From Timema cristinae (taxonomy: Eukaryota > Arthropoda > Insecta > Phasmatodea > Timematidae), in contig JBCFYV010000570.1 of the NCBI GenBank assembly GCA_039000515.1, positions 1 to 64,000 of the forward strand: 64,000 bases of DNA. The letters run 5' to 3'. Numbering within the stretch: the stretch's first letter is position 1; every line of letters begins with the position of its first letter. Position numbers and translations under genes: made by a program. Positions 10,498-22,614 of this stretch are shown here, one piece after another. The notes beneath the pieces are model-generated. The model saw only the letters and a list, made by a program, of their open reading frames with translations, was not told where the DNA came from and searched no databases.

Positions 10498-11951
10498 GAC
10501 ATTAAGGACTTGGTCAGAGTACTAACAAAGATACTGGGAAGACTAAAAGGAGGTGACAAGGATAGGGATGGACTGAGATCCGGAAGCATAGGCGGAAGGG
10601 CTCGAGGGGGAAGTAACTGTCCTTCGAGAAGAAGGAGGAACTCAGTGAGGGCGGAAAGGTTTAGGGAGACAAGGGCGGTAGCAGGGACGATGATGGGGAA
10701 TCTAAATAGAAGTGGCTATGGAATGAAGGAAGAGGAAGGGGGTGGGGCAAAGTAGACAGGGGGTGGAGAGGGATTTTGGGAAAATTTGGGGAGGTGTAAG
10801 ATTCCTCTGCCAACGGTGGATATGGGGGCTCTAGTTAAAACCGGAGAGATGGTGAAGGAGGATGCAACACGACACATCTGCTCGGCGAGGACAGTAATAC
10901 ATAAGTGGTCGTATGAATTCATGGGGGCACTGTTGAGTTTTTGACCCGCGAGGGACCCATAGAAACGAGAGAGTTTTACAAGGGTTTGACTGTTGATAGT
11001 TTTGTGAGAAGACTACTTAGGGAGAGGTGTAGGTATAGTTTTGGGGCGGATGAAGTGTATTGTACGAATTCAGGACTCAGATCCAGCAGGTATAGTCAGG
11101 TAGCGGCGGAGCGGGGGAAGGAAGTCCAATGCTTAAGGGATTATGTAGTGGTGGCATCTGGGTTGATCGGGATATCGTCGTCGACGGTGTTTCTGAATAA
11201 GGGGGAGCGAAAGAATATGGGGGTACCGGATGGAAAAGGAGTGGTGAGAAAGGGAACGATAGTTGGCTCTGTGGGACAAAATCTAAGGAGAATGGGGAGA
11301 GGTGACAGGCTCTACATGAGCCCTCTCCCAAAAGACGACTATGTGATGAGGTTCATAAGGAAATATTCCCAAGGGACCAAAATGACCTTGAGAGAATAAT
11401 GCCAGCCAAACAGGGAGAAGGGATATACGAATCCGTGTATGCGAAAAGGATCAGAATCATCTTGGAGATGCTATTTTCAGAGGCTTACCGGATTTCGAAA
11501 GAGGTTCAAAGAGGAGTCCATCAGCAAGTTGTAGGGTTTGGCCTAGGAGTATGGCGGTGATCTGAGTCCCAGAATGGTGTGTTCTACAGGTGTTAAGGGA
11601 ATGTTTGTACGAATCGCTGGAAAGGTATGGCCTGGAGGGGGGCAATGTGGCAGTCCTGGAGCTACTGTGGATGGAGTGGAGGACTACTTCAAGGATCATG
11701 TGAGCATCTTGTAGGACAAAGGGGTAAAGGTGATCTCAACCAGAAGGGCGCCCTACGTAGTATTGGGAACAGGGGAGAACTATTTGGTGACGACATATGC
11801 GTGGGATGGGAATAGCTGGCCGGGGAATGAGTTTTGGGATGGAATGTTCGGGTCCACCGAAGATTCGGCGGCCGCGTCTTCCACCTTGATATCTCAGGTG
11901 CACAATCCGGCGGTAAACCCACACGTCTTAGGTAACGTGTGTGGTGTGTGA
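10498..11951 (+). pseudogene. Unfamiliar ORF inside R1-like copy 2, in place of the endonuclease (domain of unknown function)
   Basis: No endonuclease motif is present. The frame starting about 10810 (PLPTVDMGALVKTGEM) shifts at about 10935 and runs through VRRLLRERCRYSFGADEVYC, MSPLPKDDYVMRFIRKYSQG, YAKRIRIILEMLFSEAYRIS, VVGFGLGVW, CVLQVLRECLYESLERYGLE, then APYVVLGTGENY, TYAWDGNSWPGNEFWDGM and a closing NPAVNPHVLG near 11930. The run GLGVW ... PGNEFW ... NPxxNPH looks like a globular domain; it reminds me of an uncharacterised bacterial/eukaryotic family, possibly DUF4804, but I cannot verify that. At least four frame changes or stops break it. Base composition matches the surrounding element, so it seems to have travelled with it. 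Bases 10498-10790 are basic, low-complexity sequence. Confidence 0.5.
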
Positions 11952-12600
11952 GGATTCCCGCATAGCAACACGGAGAGAGGATGTTATGCGCCCATTGAAG
12001 GGAAGAGAGGAGGACCCTAAGGAGGAGGTAGCCACTGTCTCCTCAACAACAGATGGACTGAGGGAGAGGCGTAGGAGGTGGAATATCCAGCGGATGAAGT
12101 TCTGGGTGAAGGGGCCGGTGATGCTGAATGGGAAGGAGGTTAAGCGTAAAGGGAAGGAATTAGAAAGGGGAGAGCAGGAAGGAGAAGCGAAAGAAGATAC
12201 CTTTGAGGGGGAGGAGGAAAAGAGGCATGAAGTGGGTGAGCCGGCGCTGGTGGGAGAAATAGAGGCGGCGATGGAGGGTAGGAAGGAACAAGACTCTCTG
12301 AGACTGGTAGGGGAAGGAACGGGATACCATAATTTTGAGAAGATCCTCAAACTCTCAAGGTTGGAGAAGCACCAGACGCTTCACCTGGCGATGAGACATG
12401 TCGTTAGGACAGGGCATGAGAAAGGCAAAACCATTGCGTTTTCGACACTGGAGGCCCTGGACAGAATCCAGCTCAAGACGATAAACCTCCCAACGGAATG
12501 GAAACCACTCCTTGAGAAGATACAGAAGGTGTTCGATAGAAGGAGAGAGACGATCGATACTGAGGAGTGGTACAGGCATTTTGTCCAAGCAAACGGTCGC
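11952..12600 (+). pseudogene. Second unfamiliar coding stretch in R1-like copy 2
   Basis: One open frame covers 11941-12636. Its first half is charged (repeated Glu/Lys/Arg, GKELERGEQEGEAKED). The second half looks folded: YHNFEKILKLSRLEKHQTLH, FSTLEALDRIQLKTINLP, EWKPLLEKIQKVFDRR, EEWYRHFVQAN. I do not recognise it. It has no endonuclease catalytic motifs, and it abuts the segment just upstream of RT that copy 1 also has (RIRFNLKKA at about 12638 versus RVRYNLRRA in copy 1). It may be the C-terminal part of the same captured protein as 10498-11951, or a linker specific to this subfamily. Confidence 0.4.
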
Positions 12601-14240
12601 GTTGGAGGGTACGGACAAGGTGGAGGAAGAGCCTAGGATAAGATTTAACCTGAAAAAGGCCACTGGGAGGTGAGAAAGGATTTGGTCTTGCCGGAAAGGA
12701 TTGAGAGGAGGAAACGTGAATGCAAAGGCAAAAGAATTAACCAGGGCAATACAACAAGCAATGAGGGTTGCTATACCGGTGAGCGGGGGAGAGAGAGAGT
12801 TATTATGCAAGGCAACAGTTTCTGGAGCGATGGACTTTGTAGGCATAGGGCAAGGGCGAGAGCCGCGGGAAGAAGATACCAATCGGAGATAGATCCGGTA
12901 ACAAAGGCGTTCTTGCTGGATGAATACAGGGAAAAGAAAAGGGACTACGAAGCCGCCCTTGCCCTAGTGAAGAGCGAGGGATGGGAAAGGTATGTGCAGG
13001 AGCAATTAAGCGAGAATGCATGGGGAGTACAATTCCAAATGGCAACGGGCAAAGTGAGACCCCCTATGGTGATCTCAACACTCAGGAAACCAGGTGTAGG
13101 GATGGCGTCGTGGTGGGAGGAATTGGCGAGGTTGTTGGTGAGCACGCTGCTGCCGGACGATGACGGGGTGGACAATGAGGAGCAGGAAGAGATGAAGAGA
13201 CTAATGACGGTACCATTCCTAAATGATAACAGGACTGACTCAATAACACAGGGGGAAGGATCAAGGTTATAGCCAGATTAAAAAGAAAGAAGGCGCCGGG
13301 ACCTGGAATCAGTGTCGAGGTCCTTCAGGAAATCAGTGAGCAGGTAGCACCCTTTCTGACGGAGCTACTGAATGAGTGCAACACTCAAGGCAGAGTCCTA
13401 AATGTGTGGAAGCAGAGTGAGGTAGTCATTCTTAGCAAGGGCGACGAGAAGGATCCACAACTCCCGAAGTCGTACAGGCCCATATGCTTGTTAAACGTCT
13501 GCGGCAAGCTTCAGGAAAAACTAATGTAGTAGAGATTAACACTACACAGAGGAGCGGTAGGTATGCATGGGCAGCAGTACGGCTTTAGGAAGGGTAGATC
13601 CACGGAGGATGTTATCTGCTAGGCTTAAATCTGATTGAGGGGTGTACGGGGGAAGCACGTGAAGGGCTTATTTGTGGACATCTCGGAGGCATTCGACAAT
13701 CTGTGGTGGCTTGCCCTTTTTGGAAGTCTAAGAAAGATACGGTGTCCGGGGGACCTTTACAGGGTCTTCCTAGACTATTGCAGGGACAGATATGCGACCT
13801 TGAGATGTCCAGGGACAGAGATAAGCAAGCGACTAACGAAGGGATGTCCACAGGGGTCGGTCTGTGGACCGATCTTCTTGGACATAGGACTTGAACCTGG
13901 ACTGACGGAAGTGGAGGCTCTCCGGGAACGGCGGGGGTGGTCGCCTTCGCTGATGACTTGTTGATAATAGTTGAAGCGATGTCGAGGATGGAATTTGAGA
14001 CCAAGAGTGGAGCCGTACTTGCGGGACTCAACTCGGTGTAAGAGGGTTATTTTAGTCTGGCACCGGCGAAGACGGCGTACGTTCTGTTCCGGGGAGAGCT
14101 GAAGAGAGACCCCGTAGTGAGACTGGATAGAGAGACCATAAGACGTAGTGAGAACACCAGATACTTGGGCGTTGTGTTAGATGAAAGGGGGAACTTCATA
14201 GCGCACGTGGAGATATATGCGGTCGAGCCTTGAGAGTTAT
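12601..14240 (+). pseudogene. R1-like ORF2 reverse transcriptase region, cut by an insertion
   Basis: It aligns along its length with copy 1. WGVQFQMATGKVRPPMVIST (about 13022) matches WGVPYKIAVGKTMTISTLKR. KKAPGPG opens the fingers near 13293. KSYRPICLLNVCG, QQYGFRKGRSTEDV, LFVDISEAFDNLWW (13670), LTKGCPQGSVCGPIF (about 13832), the catalytic FADDLLI (about 13947) and TRYLGVVLDERGNF (about 14160) follow in order. The reading frame is broken near 12660, 13265, 13525 and 13920. The last R1-like residues are RALRVMNKL at about 14240; the tail of an I-like element follows, and the rest of RT and the C-terminal knuckle are missing. Confidence 0.8.
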
Positions 14241-16789
14241 GAATAAGTTATTTATTATTATTATTATGGTTTAAAGGCCCATCGACACATCGAGGTCATT
14301 AGGGCCTTGAAAAATATTAAAAACATAATAAAATCCCCATTGGGGAAAGAGATAAAACATTCACCATCTGAGACAATCCATAGGAGTGCTCAAATGGGCT
14401 CTTAGTATAAATTAAGTGATACACCTGCTAAAAAAAACCACAAGTGTATCACTCCAATAAAAAGACAAAACAAACATATTAAAATATAACACGTTAAAAT
14501 GACACAACATGTTAATATTATAATAAGTTAAAAAGACAAAACAACATGTTAAATTGTAATAAAACTGTTAAAAAGATCTAAATATGAGATAATATCCAAA
14601 GGAGCTACTTTATAAAAGTGACTCGAATGGCATTAAAAAGATCCGCCTGGCGTATAAAACGGAGTAAACAAATAACTCCATCCGCACTATCGCGTAATAA
14701 AAAAGTATGTCACCTTTAAAATCAAGAGCCAGACGGAAAGGGGCTAGTTTGCGACACTCCACCAAAATGTGATGTTCACTAAGGGGAGTATCACAGAACT
14801 CACACACTGGAGGTGGATCCCCTCTCAGTAAAAAACTATGGGTCAATGAAGTATGTATGTATCATCTGCACGAGGGGATTCCAGGAGTAGAGTGGACAAT
14901 GCCAACAGAGCACTCATGGAATCCGTGCAGATGAGGACAGAACGGTGACTACTTCGGTATACAAAACACAAAGATTTAAAAATGGCATATAATTCAACCG
15001 TAAAAACACTGGTTTCTTTAGGTAAACCAAATTTAAAATTGGTTCCTTCAACAACAGCACATCCCACGGAGGCTCCAGATTTAGAGCCATCAGAGTAGAT
15101 GCGCTCAAATCCGTGAAAGCGAGTGGAGAGGAGCTCATTAAAGGTCCTCTCATATACAAAGTTTGGGGTGGTCGCTTTAGGGAACTTGGCAAGATCAAAA
15201 TGGCATTTCGGAGGGCGTATTTTCCAGGGAGAAACTCGACCTGGTGATGTGGGGATAGCCTTTGGCAGGACTATCCCACACGTGTCGAAAACCGATAGCA
15301 TCCGGATCCCAACCGGCCTTGTACTACGACATTTAGTTTCATAAAAGACACGGTTAGGGGGATGAAACACAGGGCGGTAAGCAACATTATTTGGCGTGTA
15401 ATGAAGTTTCGACACGTAAGATGCCAGGAGATAAGACCACCGGTAAGAAAGAGGGGGCTCATCGGCGTCGGCACAGATGCTGACGACTGGACTGGTACGA
15501 AAAGCACCAGTAGCCAGTCGAATGCCAGCATGGTGGACGCTATCGAGCATCTTTAACGCCGAGAGTCTAGCGGAACCATATACAAAACTGCCGTAATCAA
15601 GTTTTGATCTCACCAAGGCTCTATAAAGGCGCATCAAGGTTTCCCTATCAGCACCCCAAGAGCGACCACTCACAACTTTAAATAAATTCAAAGCTTTAAC
15701 ACACCTAGCTTTCAGGTCTTTGATGTGGGGGATCCAAGTTAGTTTAAAATCGAATAAAAGTCCCAGGAACCTTACGGTCTCGGAGACAGGTAAAACAACG
15801 TTGTTCATTAAAATATTGGGGGCTGGCTATATTCCGCGTAATCTATGGAAGCGGACGACAGTCGTCTTGGCCGCAGAGAAACGAAAGCCATTACGAGATG
15901 CCCACAACCATAGATTGTTTACAGCGAGTTGTATGTCGTTCAGCCCTGTGGAGACTTGATGAACTGCAATAAATTGCGTAGTCATCCACAAAAAGGCATG
16001 AACGAACAGGTAAGCGCACGTGTTCTGCAATGCTATTTATCGCAATAGCGAACAACGTGCAGCTCAAAGGACTGCCCTGGGGCACCCCATTTTCTTGAAT
16101 AAAATCATCGGATAAGGTGTTGTTTAACCTTACCCGGAAGTGTCTATCTGACATAAAATTAGCTAAAAAAAATAGGGAGGCTCCCCGCAACGCCCAATTA
16201 AAAAGGTTTTTTAAGATGCCGTAACACATGTAGTATCGTACGCCTTCTCCAAATCAAAGAAAACCGCCAAAAGATGCTGTTTATGGAGAAAGGCGTCACG
16301 AACAGCAGTCTCAAGACGGACGAGATGATCAACCGTGGATCGGTTACGGCGAAAACCACATTGAATATTGGATAGCAGATTGCGGTATTCTAAACACCAT
16401 ATAAGTCGTTTATTTATCATTTTTTCTAATATTTTGCATACACAGCTAGTTAAGGCTATCGGTCTATAACTAGTTGGGTCTAATTTTTCCTTGCCACTTT
16501 TATATATTGGGATAACGGTTGCTTGCCTCCACAGTGTTGGGAATTGACGAGATTCCCAAACACAATTGTAGAGATCTAAGAGGAACGCCCGTCCAGCAGG
16601 GGACAGTTGGCGCAACATTTCATAATGGATATCATCCGGGCCAGAAGTTGTATTGCCCGCCTGGGACAAGGCATAAGTAAGTTCCTCTTTAGTAAAGGGG
16701 GAGTTATAATCCTCCCCCCGACTTTGGCCAAACTCAATAGTAAGGCGCTCGATGCTGCGCTTATGTACCGCGAACTCGTTAGAGTAGCT
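14241..16789 (-). mobile_element. I-like non-LTR retrotransposon, copy A (5'-truncated)
   Basis: Minus-strand copy whose 3' end is the (ATT)n run at about 14251-14266. It matches copy B (18511-24814) until AGAGTAGCT at 16789, where the two diverge, so the element lost its endonuclease and ORF1. Compared with copy B it also lacks about 320 bases of RNase H and linker at about 14862. GTTATGAAT just before the tail and GTTATGCAT after 16790 could be a decayed target duplication, but this is weak. Confidence 0.85.
14610..16789 (-). pseudogene. I-like ORF2 remnant: RT, part of RNase H, C-terminal zinc knuckle
   Basis: Read from 16789 down: fingers (NTTSGPDDIHYEMLRQLSPA), DPTSYRPIALTSCVCKILEK, CGFRRNRSTVDHLVRLETAV and FFDLEKAYDTT near 16240. 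After a frameshift come ENGVPQGSPLSCTLFAIAIN and the catalytic FVDDYAIY (about 16000), then VRFLGLLFDFKLTW. RNase H starts at IYSDGSKSGASVGCAVVEG (about 15100) and ICTDSMSALLAL. The WIPGHAG box is in the deleted interval, so RNase H is incomplete. A final CEFCDTPLSEHHILVEC knuckle lies at about 14780. It is otherwise open over long stretches, so it decayed recently. Confidence 0.85.
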
Positions 16790-17706
16790 ATTGTTATGCA
16801 TTTTAGTGAGGATTACTCCATTTAGATATCATATTCTGAAAATTGAAAATTGACACAAGAATCGTGTAGTCCATCAATCTCTTGTGGAATTGCGGCTACG
16901 ACATCTCCTAGTGCAATTGGTTGACGGCAGTGAGTGAGTGAGTGTCAAATTTAGAGCCACTGGTGAGTAAGATATTGCACCTGACGATACTGCTGGTTTA
17001 GTTCCAATTAAAACTGGAACCACTGGTTGTCCATTGGCTACATAGTTTCCGATTGCTTCAACATATATCACAATCGGATATTGTAAACGTCGAGAAATAG
17101 TATTCATCAACCGTAACTCCATCTCAGTAAACCGATTCATTGATGGTAGTGGAAAGGCCGGGATAGTCTGGTACTTCATTTGAGCATGTGCGAGTTTTGC
17201 TTCGCAAATTAACATGATACACTTCAAGAAAATCCTGAAGTTAGCGTCCATCGTAAAGTAGAAAAAGGTCGAGTTCCTACAAATCTCATCCCGTTCCATA
17301 GATCATATACATATCGCTGGGAGACCACGAAAAGAAATCGGAATTCGTGCGGGCACGAGGGCTGACTGTAATTTGATGGCGCTAACGTTAGTGGGGTGGG
17401 TCACTTTAAGTTGCTTCAAAAGTGTCGCAGTCAACTCAGCCCTAAATTGTGCGTTCTTCTTCGCTCGAAATTGGGCTTGTTTCTTAGCAGATGCGCCACT
17501 TCATTGCTTCTTCCCCACAACCGTGGTAAAATTTGCTTCATCTGCATTGGTTGGCATGTTTGGAATTCCCAAAGCGAAGCCCGTTCAACTAGTCCGGTAC
17601 CTGTTAAGGAAAATCCCGAAAAGACCACACCCTCAAAAACAAAATGGACAATCTTATCAAACAACAAAAACCTGCAAATAAACCAGCCTATCCAATAGCT
17701 CAACAA
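16790..17706 (-). pseudogene. Unknown ORF remnant
   Basis: Two adjacent minus-strand frames, 17706-17431 and 17299-16874, with linking sequence that stays readable between them (RRRTQ, then ELTATLLKQLKVTHPTNVSA). The second frame has MNRFTEMELRLMNTISRRLQ and the hydrophobic YVANGQPVVPVLIG. The composition is that of a real protein rather than of a shadow frame. I do not recognise the family; a structural (gag- or capsid-like) protein of a mobile element is one guess, without support. It lies between the truncated I-like copy A and a Penelope-like fragment on the opposite strand. Confidence 0.35.
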
Positions 17707-18101
17707 TTTTATCCCAGAATTCTAAATTTAACCAACCTCAAACTCTCCCAGGATAAAAAATCTATGCTTCTCAAGGGTTACAAATTCAATTGTTTCAATT
17801 ACTCCATTACTGACAAAGTCCATTCCTATACCATTGATTGTGAGGAAGCCATTGAACAAGTTGATCCTAGTTCTAAAAATCAAACAAGACACCTGTCTAA
17901 ATGCCAATCAAATTCACAAAATCATTAAGAATAGTAATCAAAAATATATTTAACATAAAAGAGCATCGTATATTCAAACATCTTAACAATAATTTCAAAA
18001 GGAATAACATTATAAATGTCAAATCAGATAAAGGAAACACATTTGTCCTCAATCATAACGACTATGTTTCCAAAATCATGGATTTCATTAACAGTGTGTA
18101 A
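17641..18101 (+). pseudogene. Penelope-like element reverse transcriptase, N-terminal fragment
   Basis: The first frame reads FYPRILNLTNLKLSQDKKSM and then LLKGYKFN, the conserved opening of Penelope-like RTs (a LxNxxLSxxxxxLLxKGLxF pattern). A second frame (17901-18101) reads FKRNNIINVKSDKGNTFVLN and then HNDYVSKI, matching the KADKGNxxVIxDxxDY box just before RT core motif 1. The two pieces are separated by a frame change near 17890. The RT core and the GIY-YIG endonuclease are missing. This identification rests on recalled motif spacing. Confidence 0.6.
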
Positions 18102-18498
18102 TGATATCGATTTTCCTGCCTTTATTAATATTTGAAATCATATTTTAAAGTAAATATCTTCATATTTCCTTTTTTCAGTTAACTTTATTTAAACTCATCC
18201 TTTCTAAGCTACGGCCATGTTTCTTTTTCTTATTTCGTTTAGCTGCACGTGTCAAGGGCATGTTCTTATTTCCGGGTTATATTGCGCAGTAATTTAATAG
18301 CAGGTGCATAGTGACGCCAAGCCAGATTTAGTTTCGCGTTTATAGAAAATAACCCTATTGTTCGATGGAAAGCAATCAAGTAATGGTCTGGGTTTGAGAG
18401 TATGAAATTACGGGGTTCACAATCCCCAGCTCAGCAAGACGCTTGGCTTGCTGACGCCAGTTGTTACAGTTACCTCTCCTCGTCTTCTGTAGCTTATA
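18102..18498. other. Spacer, nothing recognised
   Basis: AT-rich up to about 18240, then mixed. I see no coding sequence or repeat. It ends at the left target-site duplication of the I-like copy B. Confidence 0.5.
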
Positions 18499-18510
18499 GA
18501 CGGTTGTACA
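18499..18510. repeat. Left target-site duplication of I-like copy B
   Basis: GACGGTTGTACA here is repeated exactly at 24815-24826 on the far side of the element. It directly precedes the (ATT)n tail. Confidence 0.9.
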
Positions 18511-18906
18511 TTATATTATTATTATTATTATTGTTTAACGGCCCATCGACACATCTAGGTCATTAGGGCCTTGAAATATATTAAAAACATAATAAAATCC
18601 CCATAGGGGAAAGAGATAAATCATTCACCATCTGAGACACTCCATAGGAGTGCTCAAATGGGCTCCTGGTATAAATTAAGTGATACACCTGCTAAAAAAA
18701 AACCACAAGTGTATCACTCTAATAAAAAGACAAAACAAACATATTAAAATATAACACGTTAAAAAGACAAAACATGTTAAAATGATAATACGTTAAAATG
18801 ATAATACGTTAAAAAGACAAAACAACAACATGTTAAATTGTAATAAAACTGTTAAAAAGATCTCAATATGAGATAATATCCAAAAGAGCCACTTTATAAA
18901 AGTGAC

Positions 18907-21900
18907 TCAAATGGCATTAAAAAGATCCGCCTGGCGTATAAAACGGAGTAAACAAATAACTCCATCCGCACTATCGCGTAATAAAAAACGTAAGTCACCT
19001 TTAAAATCAAGAGCCAGACGGATAGGGGCTAGTTTGCGACACTCCACCAAAATGTGATGCACACTAAGGGGAGTATCACAAAACTCACACACTGGAGGTG
19101 GATCCCCTCTTAGTAAAAAACTATGGGTCAATGAAGTATGCCCGACGCGGAGTCTCGTCACGATGACCTCCTCTCTTCTAGACTTTCGTATAGAAGAGGG
19201 CCATCGCGACACACCGTCCCTGATGGACCGCAGCTTGTTCTGAGCAGGGGTCGAGACCCACTGCTCGTGCCAGGTGCGTAAGACTCCACGCCGAACATAA
19301 CCCTTTAGATCTAAAAACATGAAACCCAGACTCGCCTCCGGAGGCAGGCGTGCTGCCTCCTTGGCTGCCTGGTCCGCCAGCTCATTTCCTGGAAGACCAG
19401 CATGACCAGGGATCCAGCAAAAGGCGAGCCGTGTGATTAATGAATCAATTTTAAAAAATTGCTCATGTATCATCTGCACGAGGGGATTCCAGGAGTAGAG
19501 AGTGGACAATGCCAACAGAGCACTCATGGAATCCGTGCAGATGAGGACAGAACGGTGACTACTTCGGTAAACAAAACACAAAGATTTAAAAATGGCATAT
19601 AATTCAGCCGTAAAAACACTGGTTTCTTTAGGTATACCAAATTTAAAATTGGATCCTTCCACAACAAAAGCACATCCCACGGAGGCTCCAGATTTAGAGC
19701 CGTCAGTGTAGATGCCTCGAATCCGTGAAAGCGAGTGGAGAGGAGCTCATTAAAGGTCCTCTCATATACAAAGTTTGGGGTGGTCGCTTTAGGGAACTTG
19801 GCAAGATCAAAATGGCATTGAGGTAGGCGTATCTTCCAGGGAGAAACTCGACCTGGGGATGTGGGGATAGCCTTTGGCAAAACTATCCTACACGTGTCGA
19901 AAACCGATAGCATCCTGATCCCAACCGGCCTTGTACTACGCCATTTGGTTTCATACAAGACACGGTTAGGGGGATGAAACACAGGACGATAGGCAACATG
20001 CTGCGCCATGCAATGAAGTTTCGACACGTAAGATGCCAATAGATAGGACCGCCGGTAAGAAAGAGGCGGCTCACCGGCGTCGGCACAGATGCTGACGACT
20101 GGACTGGTACGAAAGGCACCAGTAGCCAGTCGAATGCCAGCATGGTGGACACTATCTAGCATCTTCAACGCCGAGGGTCTAGCTGAGCCATAAACAAAGC
20201 TCCCATAATCTAGTTTAGATCTGACCAGGGCCCTATACAGGCGCATCAAGGTTTCCCTATCAGCACCCCAGGACCGGCCGCTAACCACTTTGAGCAAATT
20301 CAATGCCTTAATACACCTCGCTTTCAGGTCTTTGATGTGGGGGATCCAAGTTAGTTTAAAATCGAATAAAAGTCCCAGGAACCTTACGGTCTCGGAGACA
20401 GGTAAAACAACGTTGTTCATTAAAATATTGGGGGCTGGATGTATTCCGCGTAATCTATGGAAGTGGACGACCGTCGTTTTGGCTGCAGAGAAGCGAAAGC
20501 CATTACGCGATGCCCACGACCAAAGATTGTTAACACTCAGTTGTATCTGTCGTTCAGCCCTGTGGAGACTTGACGAACTGCAATAAATTGCGTAGTCATC
20601 CACAAAGAGGCATGAACGAACAGGTGAGCGCACGTTGTCCATAATACTATTATCGCGATAGCGAACAACGTACAGCTCAAAAATACTACCCTGAGGCACC
20701 CCATTTTCTTGAATAAAATCCTCGGATAAGGTGTTATTTAACCTTACCCGAAAGTGTCTATCCGACATAAAATTAGATATAAAAGAAGGAAGGTTCCTCG
20801 AAACCCCCAATTAAAAAGTGATTTCAAAATGCCGTACCGCCAGGTGGTGTCGTACGCTTTTCTCCAGATCAAAAAAAAACAGCCAGAAGGTGCTGCTTAT
20901 GGAGAAAAGCGTCACGGACAGCCGTCTCTAGACGGACAAGATGATCCACTGTAGATCGGTTCCGGCGAAAACCACATTGAATATTAGATAGCAGATTGCG
21001 GGATTCTAAATACCATATAATCGTTTATTAATAATTTTTTCCAGTATTTTACATACACAACTAGTTAAAGCTATCGGTCGATAACTAGTTGGCTCTAATT
21101 TATCTTTGCCACTCTTATACAACGGGATAACGATTGCTTGCTTCCAAAGTGATGGGAAGTGATGAGACTCCCAGACACTATTGAAAAGGTCCAGAAGATA
21201 TGCGTGTCCGGCAGGGGGCAGCTGCCGCAACATTTCATAGTGGATATCATCTGGACCGGAAGCTGTGTTACCCGCCTGGGTGAGGGCATAGGACAGTTCA
21301 TCTTGCGTGAAAGGGGAGTTATAATCCTCCCCCCGACTTTGGCCAAAATCAATAGTAAGGCGCTCGATGCTGCGCTTATGCACCACGAACTCGTTAGAGT
21401 AGCTCGCAGTGCTAGAAATAGCGGCGAACATCGAGCCCAATACATTGGCGACCTCCATAGGGGAGGAGACAAGTGAACCGTTAGACATGAGTGCGGTTAT
21501 ATTATAAATGGTATTTTTGCTACTACGTACTTTACGAATGTGATCCCAAACCTTGGTTGTGGGAGTGGAAATAGTAAGGGTAGAAATAAACTGTCTCCAA
21601 GACTCTCTTCTGCTTTCTCGAATAATACGGCGAGCTCTAGCACGTAGAATCCGGAATGACTCCAGATTCTCCGAAGTTGGACGTCGATGAAAGAGACGTA
21701 GGGCCCTTCGACGGTTAGAAATAGCCAGCCGGCACTCCTCGTTCCACCAGGGAACAGGACGGTGGCGCGGGTTTGGCGAGGATTTAGGGATGGATGCCCT
21801 CGCCGCCGCTATGACCGTCGAAGTAAATTGCCCAGCCTTAACATCGACGTTGGGAGAATGGGGTTCGTCGAATACGGCGAGCTCGCGGAATTTATCCCAG

Positions 21901-22597
21901 TTAGCACGTTTAAGAACCCATTGGGGTAACCGTGCTGTACTGGGAGGATCTTGGATTTTTGAAAGCAGAATTGGAAAGTGATCGCTGCCACATAGGTCCG
22001 AGTGAACCTCCCAAAGGAAGTGAGCAGCAATCCCGGGGCTACATAGAGCTAGGTCGATGGCAGAGGATACACCATTAAAGGTGGAGAAGTGTGTCTGGGT
22101 CCCGGTGTTCATTAACACCAGGTTTCCCGAGACAAGAATATCCTCTACCATCCTCCCGCGGGCGTCTGTAAAATTAGACCCCCACACCAGGTTATGCGCG
22201 TTAAAGTCCCCCAAGATGATATAGGGTGCGGGAAGTTGTATAAAGAGGGCCTCTAGTGTCCTCTTGGAAACACGCTCACCTGGTGGGAGGTAGATGCAGC
22301 ATACGGTTACCTCCATAGGAAGGGAGACTCTGACAGCGATCACTTGGAGATCAGAAACAATATTAATATTCTTATGATATATAGTACTTCGTGCGAATAT
22401 AGCCACACCTCCGCTAGCCCGATCAAAAAAGGCTTGTCGGTACGATACACATCGTACCCACGAAGCATCGGGTTGTCAGTTGGGCGGAAGTGGGTCTCCT
22501 GCAAACACAAGATGGAAGGATGCAGGGAAGAAATTATTAGTTTGATTTCCTCTACACGAGCATAGAAACCCCTACAATTCCATTGTAGTAGCGACAT
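18907..22597 (-). pseudogene. I-like ORF2: endonuclease, reverse transcriptase, RNase H, C-terminal knuckle
   Basis: It starts with MSLLQWNCRGFYAR at 22597, 17 bases after the ORF1 stop. The endonuclease reads LCLQETHF, GDFNAHNLVWGS (about 22205), and CGSDHFPILL (about 21985). RT follows with NTASGPDDIHYEMLRQLPPA (about 21265), EPTSYRPIALT, ENGVPQGS, the catalytic FVDDYAIY near 20600 and VRFLGLLFDFKLTWIPHIKD. RNase H shows AELYAIFKSL, ICTDSMSALLAL and WIPGHAGLPGNELADQAAKE (about 19410), ending in CEFCDTPLSVHHILVEC (about 19085). Frame changes lie near 22400, 21000-20810 and 19710. The last hits the first catalytic Asp segment of RNase H. About 1,230 codons, the usual size. Confidence 0.9.
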
Positions 22598-22614
22598 AAG
22601 TTATTAGTAGAAAT

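Larger units (their letters stand above)
7956..14240 (+). mobile_element. R1-like non-LTR retrotransposon, copy 2, with an unusual central region
   Basis: Order on the plus strand: leader 7956-8950, ORF1 8951-10497, an unfamiliar coding stretch 10498-12600, and reverse transcriptase 12601-14240. The element is cut at 14240 by the (ATT)n tail of a minus-strand I-like element and does not resume at 16790. The RT region aligns residue by residue with copy 1, so the two are relatives, but the endonuclease present in copy 1 is missing here. All reading frames carry frameshifts or stops. Confidence 0.7.
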
